NCBI GenBank assembly: GCA_034434895.1
Contig: DAOTYI010000103.1
Coordinates: 1 to 11,208, forward strand
Direction: 5' to 3'
DNA from: DAOTXL01 sp034434895
Lineage (GTDB): Bacteria > Chloroflexota > Anaerolineae > JAAYZQ01
Length of the DNA: 11,208 nt
In this document: one piece after another, positions 1 through 5,917 of the stretch
Numbering within the stretch: position 1 is the first letter of the stretch
Layout of the letters: the number at the start of each line of letters is the position of its first letter
Translations under genes and position numbers: made by a program
The notes under the pieces: generated by a model
What the model was told of the DNA's origin: nothing
The model's database searches: none
What the model saw: the letters and a program-made list of their open reading frames with translations, nothing else

Positions 1-291
1 GCCCGCTGGCTGAGCGCCGATGCGCGGGTGCCGGAGCCGGGGAATCCGCAGGCGCTGAACCGCTACGCGTATGTGCTGGGGAATCCGCTCCTGTTTATTG
101 ACCCGTCAGGGCACAGCAGGTGTGCAACCGAACCGGCACAATCTGTGCGGACGACGAGGAATCACCGCCCCCGCCACCACTGCCGCCCCCACCACCACTA
201 CCACTACCCATTAGTACCCCAAAGCCTCCTCCGCAAAAGTTCCTTGATCCAGGAAACAAATGGCTGCCCCTGGAGGGAAGACCCCAGGTAA
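1..291 (+). CDS. RHS/YD-repeat protein, C-terminal end of the core (partial, frameshifted)
   Basis: The frame is open from the first base, so the gene starts outside the window. Its first ~38 residues carry the usual end of an RHS core: NRYAYVLGNP followed by IDPSGH, matching the family's NxYxYxxNNPxxxxDPxG signature. RHS proteins are large secreted or surface proteins whose core forms a hollow beta shell around a variable C-terminal tip, often a toxin. Here the frame degenerates after IDPSGH into Arg/His-rich sequence and stops at 289-291. That composition is what a proline-rich segment gives when read out of frame, and the proline-rich reading lies in the next frame from base 111. A single missing C near base 114 would join the two frames as GHQQVC. 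The gene is therefore frameshifted, or the sequence has an error. Family assignment is solid; intactness is not. Confidence 0.8.
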   Translation, partial: ARWLSADARVPEPGNPQALNRYAYVLGNPLLFIDPSGHSRCATEPAQSVRTTRNHRPRHHCRPHHHYHYPLVPQSLLRKSSLIQETNGCPWREDPR

Positions 292-656
292 CCTTATACT
301 ACACTCCCCAGATAACAGACCCTTCGATCACGAACGCGAATGATCTGGGTGAAAGCGATTATGACAACGCCAGGATGCAGGGTTCCGTGGAGCTGAATGG
401 CGAGATTTGGAAATGGAATGGCACCAGGTTCGTCAAACCTGCCGGAAACCCTTGTGCAGCCGGGAACGGTGTACCCCTCCAGGGTGGTCGGTACTGTCGT
501 TGTGACGCCTCTCGATTCAGGAGGTGGGCTGGCCGTCAATCAAACCCGATATTGAGCAACAAGTCTATTGTCTTCGATGTGTTGAAGGTTCGGTTGTTAA
601 AGTACTGTCTACGATGTCTTGATGGTCTGGTTCTTAATCTGTCTACGATCTGTTGA
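111..656 (+). pseudogene. Displaced RHS linker and variable C-terminal tip (frame 3)
   Basis: This frame opens after a stop at 99-101 and would continue the RHS core if one base were restored near 114. It begins QQVCNRTGTICADDEES, followed by about 28 residues that are mostly proline (bases ~162-240), a linker typical of the step from an RHS core to its tip. After it come ~110 residues with no motif I recognise, including NGEIWKWNGTRFVKPAG around bases 400-450, which has a beta-rich look. The last ~30 residues are encoded by a tandem DNA repeat and look like non-coding read-through. A second frame change near 465 would instead give SRVVGTVVVTPLDSGGG and stop at 553-555, which reads more like protein. 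I could not choose between these ends. No start codon with a Shine-Dalgarno sequence is evident, so this is not an independent gene. Tip function unknown. Confidence 0.5.
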
Positions 657-659
657 AGG
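571..659 (+). repeat. Degenerate ~35-bp tandem repeat, about 2.5 copies
   Basis: Three 18-bp cores start at 571, 608 and 642: TCTTCGATGTGTTGAAGG, TCTACGATGTCTTGATGG and TCTACGATCTGTTGAAGG. The sequences between them are also alike (GGTTGTTAA after copy 1, GGTTCTTAA after copy 2), so the true unit is 34-37 bp in tandem. It overlaps the end of the displaced RHS frame, and the untranslated remnant probably lies here. No function is evident. Confidence 0.6.
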
Positions 660-664
660 ACGAC

Positions 665-757
665 AGCTAGTCTGAAAAGTTTAAACATGAAGGAAACGAA
701 TAAAAGCCGCATGGTGCCCCTGGTGTCCTGTGTGTCTTGGTGGTTTTCAGACAAGCT
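665..757. repeat. Small inverted-repeat element (93 bp) in the RHS-Nudix intergenic region
   Basis: The ends AGCTAGTCTGAAAA (665-678) and TTTTCAGACAAGCT (744-757) are inverted repeats, 13 of 14 paired. The right part (725-762), GTCCTGTG ... TTTTCAGACAAGCTCTTAC, closely matches 6844-6886 at the right end of the long palindrome before the sigma gene. It also contains TGCCCCTGGTGTCCT (715-729), whose complement recurs with one change at 2046-2060. This suggests a family of dispersed palindromic elements. The rest of 657-859 shows no gene: it is G-rich and runs into the Nudix stop codon. Confidence 0.6.
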
Positions 758-859
758 CTTACACCTGGGTGGTGGGTATTGCGGCTTGGCTGGTACTGGG
801 GAGCTGAGGAGGGGAGCACGCTTTGGCAGGTTGTGACGGATCGTACCCTGACCCCCTCC

Positions 860-1312
860 TCATCCCCCCGGCCCTCTTTCTAACCGGCGAGCAGCACAGG
901 CCAGAATATCGACATGGTCGAAGGCCAGGGGAGGGAGGTGGTGCAGGTCAAACCAGCCGACCCCGGCGGCATCGCTGCCAGGCTGTGGTTGCCAGCTCCG
1001 GGCCTCCTCGTCCCCCAGCAGGGCCAGGTAAGCCACACTGATCGTCCAGCCGCGCGGGTCACGCCCCGGATCGCCAAAGGTATGGAGTTGCTCCAGGCAG
1101 GCCGGTTCGATGCCCGTTTCCTCCCTCAACTCGCGGCGGGCGGCCGCCTCCAGCCCCTCACCCGGCTCCACAAACCCGCCGGGCAGGGCCCACAACCCGG
1201 CGAAGGGGGGTCTGGCGCGACGGACGAGCAGCACCTGGAACTGTCCCTCTCGCCGTGCCACCACAACCACATCCACCGTCACCGCCGGCCGTTCGCGTTC
1301 CTTGCCGTTCAT
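860..1312 (-). CDS. Nudix hydrolase, ADP-ribose pyrophosphatase-like
   Basis: A 150-residue Nudix protein that hydrolyses a nucleoside diphosphate linked to another group, leaving a nucleoside monophosphate. The complete Nudix box G-x5-E-x7-RE-x2-EE-x-G-I spans residues 46-68 (GGFVEPGEGLE, then RRELREETGI), with the Mg-binding REx2EE glutamates intact. WALPGGFVEPGE and the downstream TFGDPGRDPRGW, ISVAYLAL are typical of the COG1051 ADP-ribose pyrophosphatase group, so ADP-ribose or a related dinucleotide is the likely substrate; specificity is inferred. I chose ATG at 1312 because AGGTGG lies just upstream and the Nudix-fold beta strand begins soon after; an in-frame TTG at 1333 would run into the palindrome. 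The gene diverges from rplI across a hairpin cluster. It has no partner such as an NrtR DNA-binding domain and is probably a soluble housekeeping or sanitation enzyme. Confidence 0.9.
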   Translation of the reverse strand: MNGKERERPAVTVDVVVVARREGQFQVLLVRRARPPFAGLWALPGGFVEPGEGLEAAARRELREETGIEPACLEQLHTFGDPGRDPRGWTISVAYLALLGDEEARSWQPQPGSDAAGVGWFDLHHLPPLAFDHVDILACAARRLERGPGG

Positions 1313-1324
1313 TCTCCCACCTGG

Positions 1325-1471
1325 GTAGGACAACTGCGAGCAGTTGTCCTACAATCCTGCTCCCGCCGGGTCTGCGACCCGGCGGCCCCCCACGGGCGGG
1401 GGTCACAGACCCCCGCCGAGCAATGGGGTGCCCCACCCTGGCGTTCTGCTACGAACACCCAGTTGTCCTAC
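1325..1471. repeat. Composite hairpin element with inverted ends
   Basis: The left end GTAGGACAACTG (1325-1336) and right end CAGTTGTCCTAC (1460-1471) are perfect inverted repeats. Inside are four hairpins in a row. GTAGGACAACTGC/GCAGTTGTCCTAC at 1325-1352 has 13-bp arms and a 2-nt loop. CCGCCGGGTC/GACCCGGCGG at 1363-1385 has 10-bp arms and loop TGC. GGCGGGGGTC/GACCCCCGCC at 1395-1417 has 10-bp arms and loop ACA. TGGGG/CCCCA lies at 1424-1435. CAGTTGTCCTACAAT occurs twice in direct orientation (1341 and 1460). The element fills the space between the divergent Nudix and rplI genes, ending just before the rplI promoter. It resembles a non-autonomous REP/MITE-like element; no target-site duplication is obvious. 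Confidence 0.65.
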
Positions 1472-1474
1472 AAT

Positions 1475-1503
1475 TTGCCGTCCGATGACTTTTACGGTAT
1501 AAT
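1475..1503 (+). promoter_or_regulatory. Sigma70-type promoter of rplI
   Basis: TTGCCG (1475-1480), a 17-nt spacer and a perfect TATAAT (1498-1503). Transcription would begin near 1510, giving a leader of about 57 nt that ends in a strong ribosome site (GAGGAGG, 1553-1559) seven bases before the ATG. The -35 box starts four bases after the hairpin element. Confidence 0.7.
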
Positions 1504-1566
1504 CGCTCGTTGCACCCGGTCGGGCCATCAGGTGAACCCGCACAGACTATACGAGGAGGCCGAACG

Positions 1567-2016
1567 ATGCAGGTACTATTGGTCAAGGATGTTGAACACC
1601 TGGGCAGGGCAGGAGAGGTCAGGCAGGTCAGCGATGGGTATGCCCGCAACTATCTGATCCCTCGCGGCCTGGCCGTGCTCGCCACGCCCGGGGCGGTCAA
1701 ACAGGCCGAACGGCAGCGGCAGTCGGCCGCCCACCGCCAGGCCAAAACCCTGAGCAAAGCCCAGGCTCTGGCCCGGCTTTTGGATGGTCAGACGGTTACG
1801 TTCAAGGCCCGGGCCGGTGAGTCGGACCGGTTGTACGGCTCTATCACCAATGCCCATATTGCCGAAGCGTTGTCGGCCAAGATCGGCCAGGAGGTAGACC
1901 GGCGCAAGATCATCCTGGAGGAACCGCTGAAACAGTTGGGCATCCATGCCGTCACCGTCCGGTTGGCCCCTGAAGCCGAAGCCAAAATTACCGTCGTGAT
2001 CGAGCGCGAAGAGTAG
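1567..2016 (+). CDS. rplI: 50S ribosomal protein L9
   Basis: The 149-residue product matches bacterial L9 in full length. Its N-terminal 23S rRNA-binding domain begins MQVLLVKDVEHLG and carries the L9 signature GYARNYLIPRGLA at residues 24-36. A charged connecting helix (about residues 41-75, rich in Ala, Gln, Arg and Lys) follows, then the C-terminal domain with LYGSIT and a beta-rich end. L9 binds the base of the L1 stalk region of the large subunit and helps hold reading frame. Start ATG 1567 is fixed by the L9 N-terminus and by GAGGAGG seven bases upstream. In many bacteria rplI ends an rpsF-ssb-rpsR-rplI operon; here none of those genes lies upstream, and the gene has its own promoter and stands alone. 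Confidence 0.97.
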   Translation: MQVLLVKDVEHLGRAGEVRQVSDGYARNYLIPRGLAVLATPGAVKQAERQRQSAAHRQAKTLSKAQALARLLDGQTVTFKARAGESDRLYGSITNAHIAEALSAKIGQEVDRRKIILEEPLKQLGIHAVTVRLAPEAEAKITVVIEREE

Positions 2017-2044
2017 GACCATCTCGCTGCAGTTCTCGCCCGTG

Positions 2045-2076
2045 AAGGACACCAGGGACATATCCTTCGTGTCCTT
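2045..2076. terminator. Hairpin between convergent rplI and GH57 genes
   Basis: AAGGACAC (2045-2052) pairs with GTGTCCTT (2069-2076). An alternative stem GAAGGA/TCCTTC (2044-2049 with 2063-2068) competes with it. It lies 28 bases after the rplI stop and 23 bases after the GH57 stop on the other strand, so it may terminate both. There is no long T-run, so the call is tentative. Part of it (2046-2060) is nearly identical to the complement of 715-729 and may be a repeat remnant. Confidence 0.4.
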
Positions 2077-2098
2077 TGTCAGGTACGGGCTGTGGCGG

Positions 2099-4315
2099 TC
2101 AGCCGATCGGCTTCAGGCCGAAGCGTAAGGTGTCGGAGGCAGGCAGGGCCTCGATCAGCACCTCGTCCTGGATCAACGCCACCACCAGCTCCACCGGGTC
2201 GCCCAGGCGCAGGCCAAGCCCCTCCAGCGAGACCGCCAGTTCCACGTTCGACTCCCCTATGGCCACGGCGGTCAGAGTCGCCGCCGGTCGCCAGACCTCC
2301 TGGCCATCGGCCCGGTTGAGGGTTGCTTCAGGGTGACCGGGCGACAGCAGGATCTCCCAACTCAGCCCCACGCTGCTCAGTTCCAATGCCGGGTTGGTAT
2401 CGGCCAGGCGGACACGGTGGTTGACCTTTTGCTGGCGGGGGACGGCCAGGTAAAAAGCCACCTGGTAGGGGGCCAGCGGCTCGTTCAATTCCAGCCGCAG
2501 AAACAGGTCGGCCGGATTGTAGCCGTAATAGAGCCGCTTGAGGGCGGTATGCCCTCGCTGCATCGTCCCGACCGAGGACAACGGCTCCAGAAAACCGGCC
2601 CCGGTCCATTCCAGAGAGATGGATGCCGCCGGCGACAGGTGGGGGGTGATATAGGCGCCCGGCGGGCGGTGGTGCGTCGGTGCGGTCAGGCCGGCAATGG
2701 GCACCTCCAGCCAGTCGGGCACCGGCAGACCCAGGGTGATGTAGACCGACGCCAGGTGGCCCCGAAACGCCTGATCAAACAGCAGCTCCTGGTCAGAGGA
2801 GTTGTGGCTGTAGTACCACCAGAACCAATCGCTCCCCTCGGCGATATAGATGGCCTCCCATGCCCGCTCCAGCACATCAAAGTCTACCAGTGGATACTCG
2901 CGCTGCCAGGCGATCAGCCGGTCGCGGGTGCGACTCAAATACTCCCAGGCGCGGTTCTGCTCCACTTCGCCGATCCAGGTCTCCAGGTTGTGGTTGATCC
3001 AGGAGCCGGTGTGCAGGCTGGCGATCTCGGCGCGGGGGGGGTGCTCGGCCAGATATTCGCCGACGGTGACGGCCTGCAACTCCGGGTCGGTATCCAGCCG
3101 GTGGTAGAGGGAGTGCAGGAACCGATCACCGTTGTGCTCATAATGCTCCCAGCAGTTCTCGCCGTCGAGGATGATGCTCACCAGGTAGGGGGTATCCGGG
3201 TCAGCCAGGTTTTCACGGATGCGGTGCAGGCGGTAGATCAGGTCGGCAGCGGCATCCTCGCCGTTCCAGTCTTTGTATACAAACCCGATGCGGTCCGATA
3301 GCAGCCGGTCACGGAAGATGACCGCCGGCGGTTGGTCACCGACGTGGGTGCGGTAGGGCTGATAGAGGAGGCGGGGGTTGGTCACATGGCCATAGCCGTC
3401 GCGCTGCACCCACTGGCCCAGACTCAGCGCCAGTACCGCCTCATCGGAGGCAAACCACCGCAAACCTTCCTGGGCCAGGCGGAAGATGATCTCAGGACAG
3501 ACCGCTCCTTCGGGGGGCCATAACCCCAGAGGCTTGCCCCCAAAGTGGTGACGATAGGCCTCGAGGGCGCGACGGATCTGCTCACTGGCATCTTCAGGGT
3601 GGGCAAAGGGGACCTCCGGCAGGGGCAGGCCGGGACTGGCCCGGCGGGCATACCGGTTGTCCATCACCAAAGGTAGAATAGGGTGATAATAGGGTGAAAC
3701 CGACAGCTCCAGTTGGCCACGCGCCACCAGGTCACGATACAGGGGCAAAATCTGGCCGATCATCTCCCGTTGCCGGTCGAGAATGGCCTGCACCTCATCG
3801 CGGCTAAAGCCGTGGCCCTTTTCGACCAGCGCCCGCAGCAGCGGATCGCGTTCCAGCCGGTTGGGGTCAATCCAGGCCAGGTTGAACCAGGCGACCAGAT
3901 CGCGGTAATCGTCATCCTCGAACAGGAGAGCTTTGTCAGGAGCCTGTTGACGCCGTTGGAGCAGTTGCCAGTAACGGGGATAGCGGCGGACGATGCGGTC
4001 CCAATTGAGGCTGAAACAGAGGGCCAGCAGATAGTTCTTGTCGTCCGTCGTCCAGGTGGACTTCAGGGCCAGCGTCTGGAGCCGGTCCCTGGCCTGGCCG
4101 GTAGCATACTCCACCAGTTGATCGAGGAGGGAGGGGACCAGGTTAAAGGTCACATGCACGCCGGGGTGCCCGGCCAACACCTCTGCCATGTGCAGGTAAT
4201 CCTTGACAGCGTGCAGGCGCACCCAGGGCAGGACATACTCCCCGGTCTGGTGACCATCCTTGTAGTAGGGCTGGTGCATGTGCCAGACCAGGGCGACGTA
4301 CAGTGGATAGGCCAA
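2099..4315 (-). CDS. Glycoside hydrolase family 57 protein (alpha-amylase/alpha-mannosidase-like, COG1449)
   Basis: A 738-residue GH57 enzyme acting on alpha-glucans by a retaining mechanism; the exact substrate (amylose, glycogen, maltodextrin) cannot be read from sequence. The five GH57 regions are visible: HMHQP at residues 12-16; GQLELSVSPYYHPILP from ~200; LWPPEGAV at 265-272 with the expected nucleophile E269; LDGENCWEHY at 383-392 with the expected acid/base D384; and GSWINHNLETWIG from 437. A W/Y-rich GSDWFWWYYSHN follows near 494, and the last ~180 residues look like a beta-sandwich. There is no signal peptide, so it is probably cytoplasmic. I chose TTG 4315 because GGGGGAGGAGG directly precedes it and homologues begin just before PLYVA..WHMHQP. 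A GTG at 4333 would place that ribosome site inside the gene. Its neighbours are ribosomal genes, with no glycogen cluster. It lies downstream of rpsT behind a hairpin. Confidence 0.92.
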   Translation of the reverse strand: MAYPLYVALVWHMHQPYYKDGHQTGEYVLPWVRLHAVKDYLHMAEVLAGHPGVHVTFNLVPSLLDQLVEYATGQARDRLQTLALKSTWTTDDKNYLLALCFSLNWDRIVRRYPRYWQLLQRRQQAPDKALLFEDDDYRDLVAWFNLAWIDPNRLERDPLLRALVEKGHGFSRDEVQAILDRQREMIGQILPLYRDLVARGQLELSVSPYYHPILPLVMDNRYARRASPGLPLPEVPFAHPEDASEQIRRALEAYRHHFGGKPLGLWPPEGAVCPEIIFRLAQEGLRWFASDEAVLALSLGQWVQRDGYGHVTNPRLLYQPYRTHVGDQPPAVIFRDRLLSDRIGFVYKDWNGEDAAADLIYRLHRIRENLADPDTPYLVSIILDGENCWEHYEHNGDRFLHSLYHRLDTDPELQAVTVGEYLAEHPPRAEIASLHTGSWINHNLETWIGEVEQNRAWEYLSRTRDRLIAWQREYPLVDFDVLERAWEAIYIAEGSDWFWWYYSHNSSDQELLFDQAFRGHLASVYITLGLPVPDWLEVPIAGLTAPTHHRPPGAYITPHLSPAASISLEWTGAGFLEPLSSVGTMQRGHTALKRLYYGYNPADLFLRLELNEPLAPYQVAFYLAVPRQQKVNHRVRLADTNPALELSSVGLSWEILLSPGHPEATLNRADGQEVWRPAATLTAVAIGESNVELAVSLEGLGLRLGDPVELVVALIQDEVLIEALPASDTLRFGLKPIG

Positions 4316-4337
4316 TCCTCCTCCCCCAAACACGCCA

Positions 4338-4385
4338 AGAAACCCGTCTCCGTATGCAACCGGAGGTTGCCGGAAACGGGTTTCT
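4338..4385 (-). terminator. Nested hairpin after rpsT, likely terminator or attenuator
   Basis: AGAAACCCGTCTCCG (4338-4352) pairs with CGGAAACGGGTTTCT (4371-4385) at 14 of 15 positions. The loop holds a second perfect hairpin, GCAACC/GGTTGC (4356-4370). Read on the minus strand it follows the rpsT stop by 36 bases and ends in GGGTTTCTTGG, a weak T-rich tail. It could end the rpsT transcript or reduce read-through into GH57, which starts 22 bases further on. Confidence 0.5.
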
Positions 4386-4421
4386 GACCAGCTTGATCCC
4401 GCCGGGCGAACCGGCAGGCGA

Positions 4422-4697
4422 TCAGGCCGCCTGTTGTCGGGCCTGATTCAGATACTTCATCAGGCGCGACTTGCGACGCGCTGCATTGTTTTTGTGGATG
4501 ACCCCTTTTTGAGCTGCCCGGTCCAAGGCGCTGATGGCCTCTCGGCTCAGGGCTTCTGCTTCCGCAAGCCGGCCCTCGGCGATGAGCCGGCGCGTCTTTT
4601 TCACAAAGGTCCGCGCCCGTGAGCGGTGCACCTGATTGATCTTGCGCCGCCGTTCTGCCCTGCGCATCTGCTTGATGGCTGACCTGGTGTTTGCCAA
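4422..4697 (-). CDS. rpsT: 30S ribosomal protein S20
   Basis: The 91-residue basic protein matches S20 along its whole length, from ANTRSAIKQMRRAERRR through KGVIHKNNAARRKSRLMKYL near the C-terminus. S20 binds the 5' domain and helix 44 of 16S rRNA during early small-subunit assembly. The start is TTG at 4697: residue 2 onward is the conserved S20 N-terminus, and AAGGGGTG lies eight bases upstream. A rare start codon is a known feature of S20 genes in some bacteria, where it takes part in autogenous control; whether it does so here is inference. A near-consensus promoter precedes the gene and a nested hairpin follows it. It diverges from arcC. Confidence 0.97.
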   Translation of the reverse strand: MANTRSAIKQMRRAERRRKINQVHRSRARTFVKKTRRLIAEGRLAEAEALSREAISALDRAAQKGVIHKNNAARRKSRLMKYLNQARQQAA

Positions 4698-4739
4698 GGT
4701 TGTTTCACCCCTTCCGTTGTCCTCTCGAATGCGGGCGAG

Positions 4740-4768
4740 ATTATAGCCGATCCGGGCCTAAAAGTCAA
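4740..4768 (-). promoter_or_regulatory. Sigma70-type promoter of rpsT
   Basis: On the minus strand TTGACT (4768-4763), exactly 17 bases, then TATAAT (4745-4740). The start of transcription would be near 4733, giving a leader of about 36 nt. It is one of the best promoter matches in the window, as expected for a ribosomal protein gene. Confidence 0.85.
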
Positions 4769-4799
4769 ACAAGGCAGGCGGTCAGGCAAAGCTCGATTT

Positions 4800-4828
4800 T
4801 TGCCCTTTGGCCAGACTTGAAGTAGAAT
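4800..4828 (+). promoter_or_regulatory. Candidate promoter of arcC
   Basis: TTGCCC (4800-4805), a 17-nt spacer and TAGAAT (4823-4828), about 50 bases before the arcC ATG and divergent from the rpsT promoter. The -35 box is weak (TTG only), so this is a moderate match. Confidence 0.45.
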
Positions 4829-4878
4829 TGACTCTGTTTTCCAATCAGACCACAGAGGCATAAGGGGGAGTGGGTTTT

Positions 4879-5820
4879 ATGAAAAAGGTTGCAGTTGTTG
4901 CCATTGGGGGGAATTCCCTCATCAAAGACAAGGACCACCAGACGGTGCCGGATCAGTACGCCGCCGCCCACGAGACCTGTATCCACATCGCCGGGATGAT
5001 CGAGCAGGGTTGGGATGTGGCCATCGGCCACGGCAACGGCCCTCAGGTGGGGTTTATCCTGCGCCGTTCGGAGCTGGCCCGCCACGAGCTGCACGAGGTA
5101 CCCCTCGACTTTTGTGGGGCCGACACGCAGGGGGCGATCGGCTACATGTTGCAGCAAAACCTGTACAACGAGTTCCGGCGACGAGGCTTGAACAAACAGG
5201 CCGCCACCGTCGTGACCCAGGTGTTGGTGGACCGCCATGACCCGGCTTTCCAGAACCCCACCAAACCGATCGGGTCCTTTATGGACGAGGCAGAAGCCCT
5301 GCGCCGCCGTGAGACCGAGGGCTGGGATGTGGTCGAGGATGCCGGGCGGGGCTGGCGGCGTGTGGTCGCCTCCCCGTTGCCGGTCCGCGTCGTGGAGCGG
5401 GATGCGGTGAAGAACCTGATTGATGCCGGCTTTGTGGTCATCACCGTCGGCGGGGGAGGCATCCCGGTGGTCGAAGATGAAGAGGGTAACCTGCGGGGGG
5501 TGGCGGCGGTCATTGATAAGGACTATGCCAGCAGCCTGTTGGCCACCAGCATCGGGGCCGAGCTGTTCTTGATCTCCACCGCCGTGGAAAAGGTGGCCCT
5601 CAACTATGGCAAGCCGAACCAGAAATGGCTCGAGCGGATGACCGCCGAGGAGGCGCAGCGCTACATGGCCGAGGGGCACTTTGCCCCAGGCAGCATGAAG
5701 CCCAAGATCCAGGCCATCCTCTGGTTCCTGGAGCGGGGTGGCAAAGAAGCGATCATCACCAACCCGGAGAATATCGAGCGGGCGCTGGCCGGTGAGACCG
5801 GGACCCACATCGTCCCGTGA
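4879..5820 (+). CDS. arcC: Carbamate kinase
   Basis: The 313-residue enzyme belongs to the amino-acid-kinase fold and interconverts carbamoyl phosphate plus ADP with carbamate (ammonia, CO2) plus ATP. The family features are present in order: AIGGNSLI at residues 8-15, the carbamate-kinase signature GHGNGPQVG at 50-58, GGGGIPV at 191-197, VIDKDYASSLLA at 211-222 (nucleotide-binding K and D), and GSMKPKI at 271-277. Length is normal for the family. I chose ATG 4879 because AGGGGGAG lies eight bases upstream and AVVAIGGN then falls where expected; a GTG at 4870 adds only three residues. No arginine deiminase or ornithine carbamoyltransferase gene lies beside it, so this is an orphan copy. It may serve purine, agmatine or arginine breakdown encoded elsewhere. 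It converges on the deoxynucleoside kinase gene. Confidence 0.95.
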   Translation: MKKVAVVAIGGNSLIKDKDHQTVPDQYAAAHETCIHIAGMIEQGWDVAIGHGNGPQVGFILRRSELARHELHEVPLDFCGADTQGAIGYMLQQNLYNEFRRRGLNKQAATVVTQVLVDRHDPAFQNPTKPIGSFMDEAEALRRRETEGWDVVEDAGRGWRRVVASPLPVRVVERDAVKNLIDAGFVVITVGGGGIPVVEDEEGNLRGVAAVIDKDYASSLLATSIGAELFLISTAVEKVALNYGKPNQKWLERMTAEEAQRYMAEGHFAPGSMKPKIQAILWFLERGGKEAIITNPENIERALAGETGTHIVP

Positions 5821-5888
5821 GAAAAGTCTGCCCCAACGATCTTCCCCTCCGCCCGTTTGGGGTCTGTGACCATCGTTTCCACTCAAGG

Positions 5889-5917
5889 GATAGCCGACGG
5901 CCAGACTGTCGGCTATC
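5889..5917. terminator. Hairpin between convergent arcC and deoxynucleoside kinase genes
   Basis: GATAGCCGAC (5889-5898) and GTCGGCTATC (5908-5917) are perfect 10-bp arms around a 9-nt loop. The hairpin overlaps the stop codon of the minus-strand kinase gene and follows arcC by 68 bases, so it could act on both transcripts. Neither side has a T-run. A weaker CCCCAA/TTGGGG pairing lies nearer arcC (5831-5860). Confidence 0.5.

Noticed and set aside
571..659. CRISPR array, because 18-bp words recur every 34-37 bp
   Set aside because: The DNA between the words is also similar, so this is a tandem repeat without unique spacers. There are only 2.5 degenerate units and no cas genes nearby.
1315..1480. 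Complete insertion sequence
   Set aside because: The region is 147 bp, has no coding capacity and no evident target duplication, so only a non-autonomous element or native hairpins can be claimed.
914..1657. Long plus-strand reading frame of 247 residues
   Set aside because: It is the shadow of the Nudix gene and runs through the hairpin cluster into rplI. Its protein is low-complexity Pro/Arg/Gln-rich with no family features.
2333..3301. 322-residue plus-strand frame inside the GH57 gene
   Set aside because: The opposite strand carries all five GH57 regions in one uninterrupted frame. This frame has no motif and no ribosome site.
4865..4900. GTG at 4870 as the carbamate kinase start
   Set aside because: The ribosome site AGGGGGAG fits ATG 4879, and the conserved N-terminus begins with MKKVAVVAIGG there.
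4765..5886. 373-residue minus-strand frame opposite arcC
   Set aside because: The sense strand encodes a complete carbamate kinase. The antisense product has shadow composition and would cover the rpsT/arcC promoter region.
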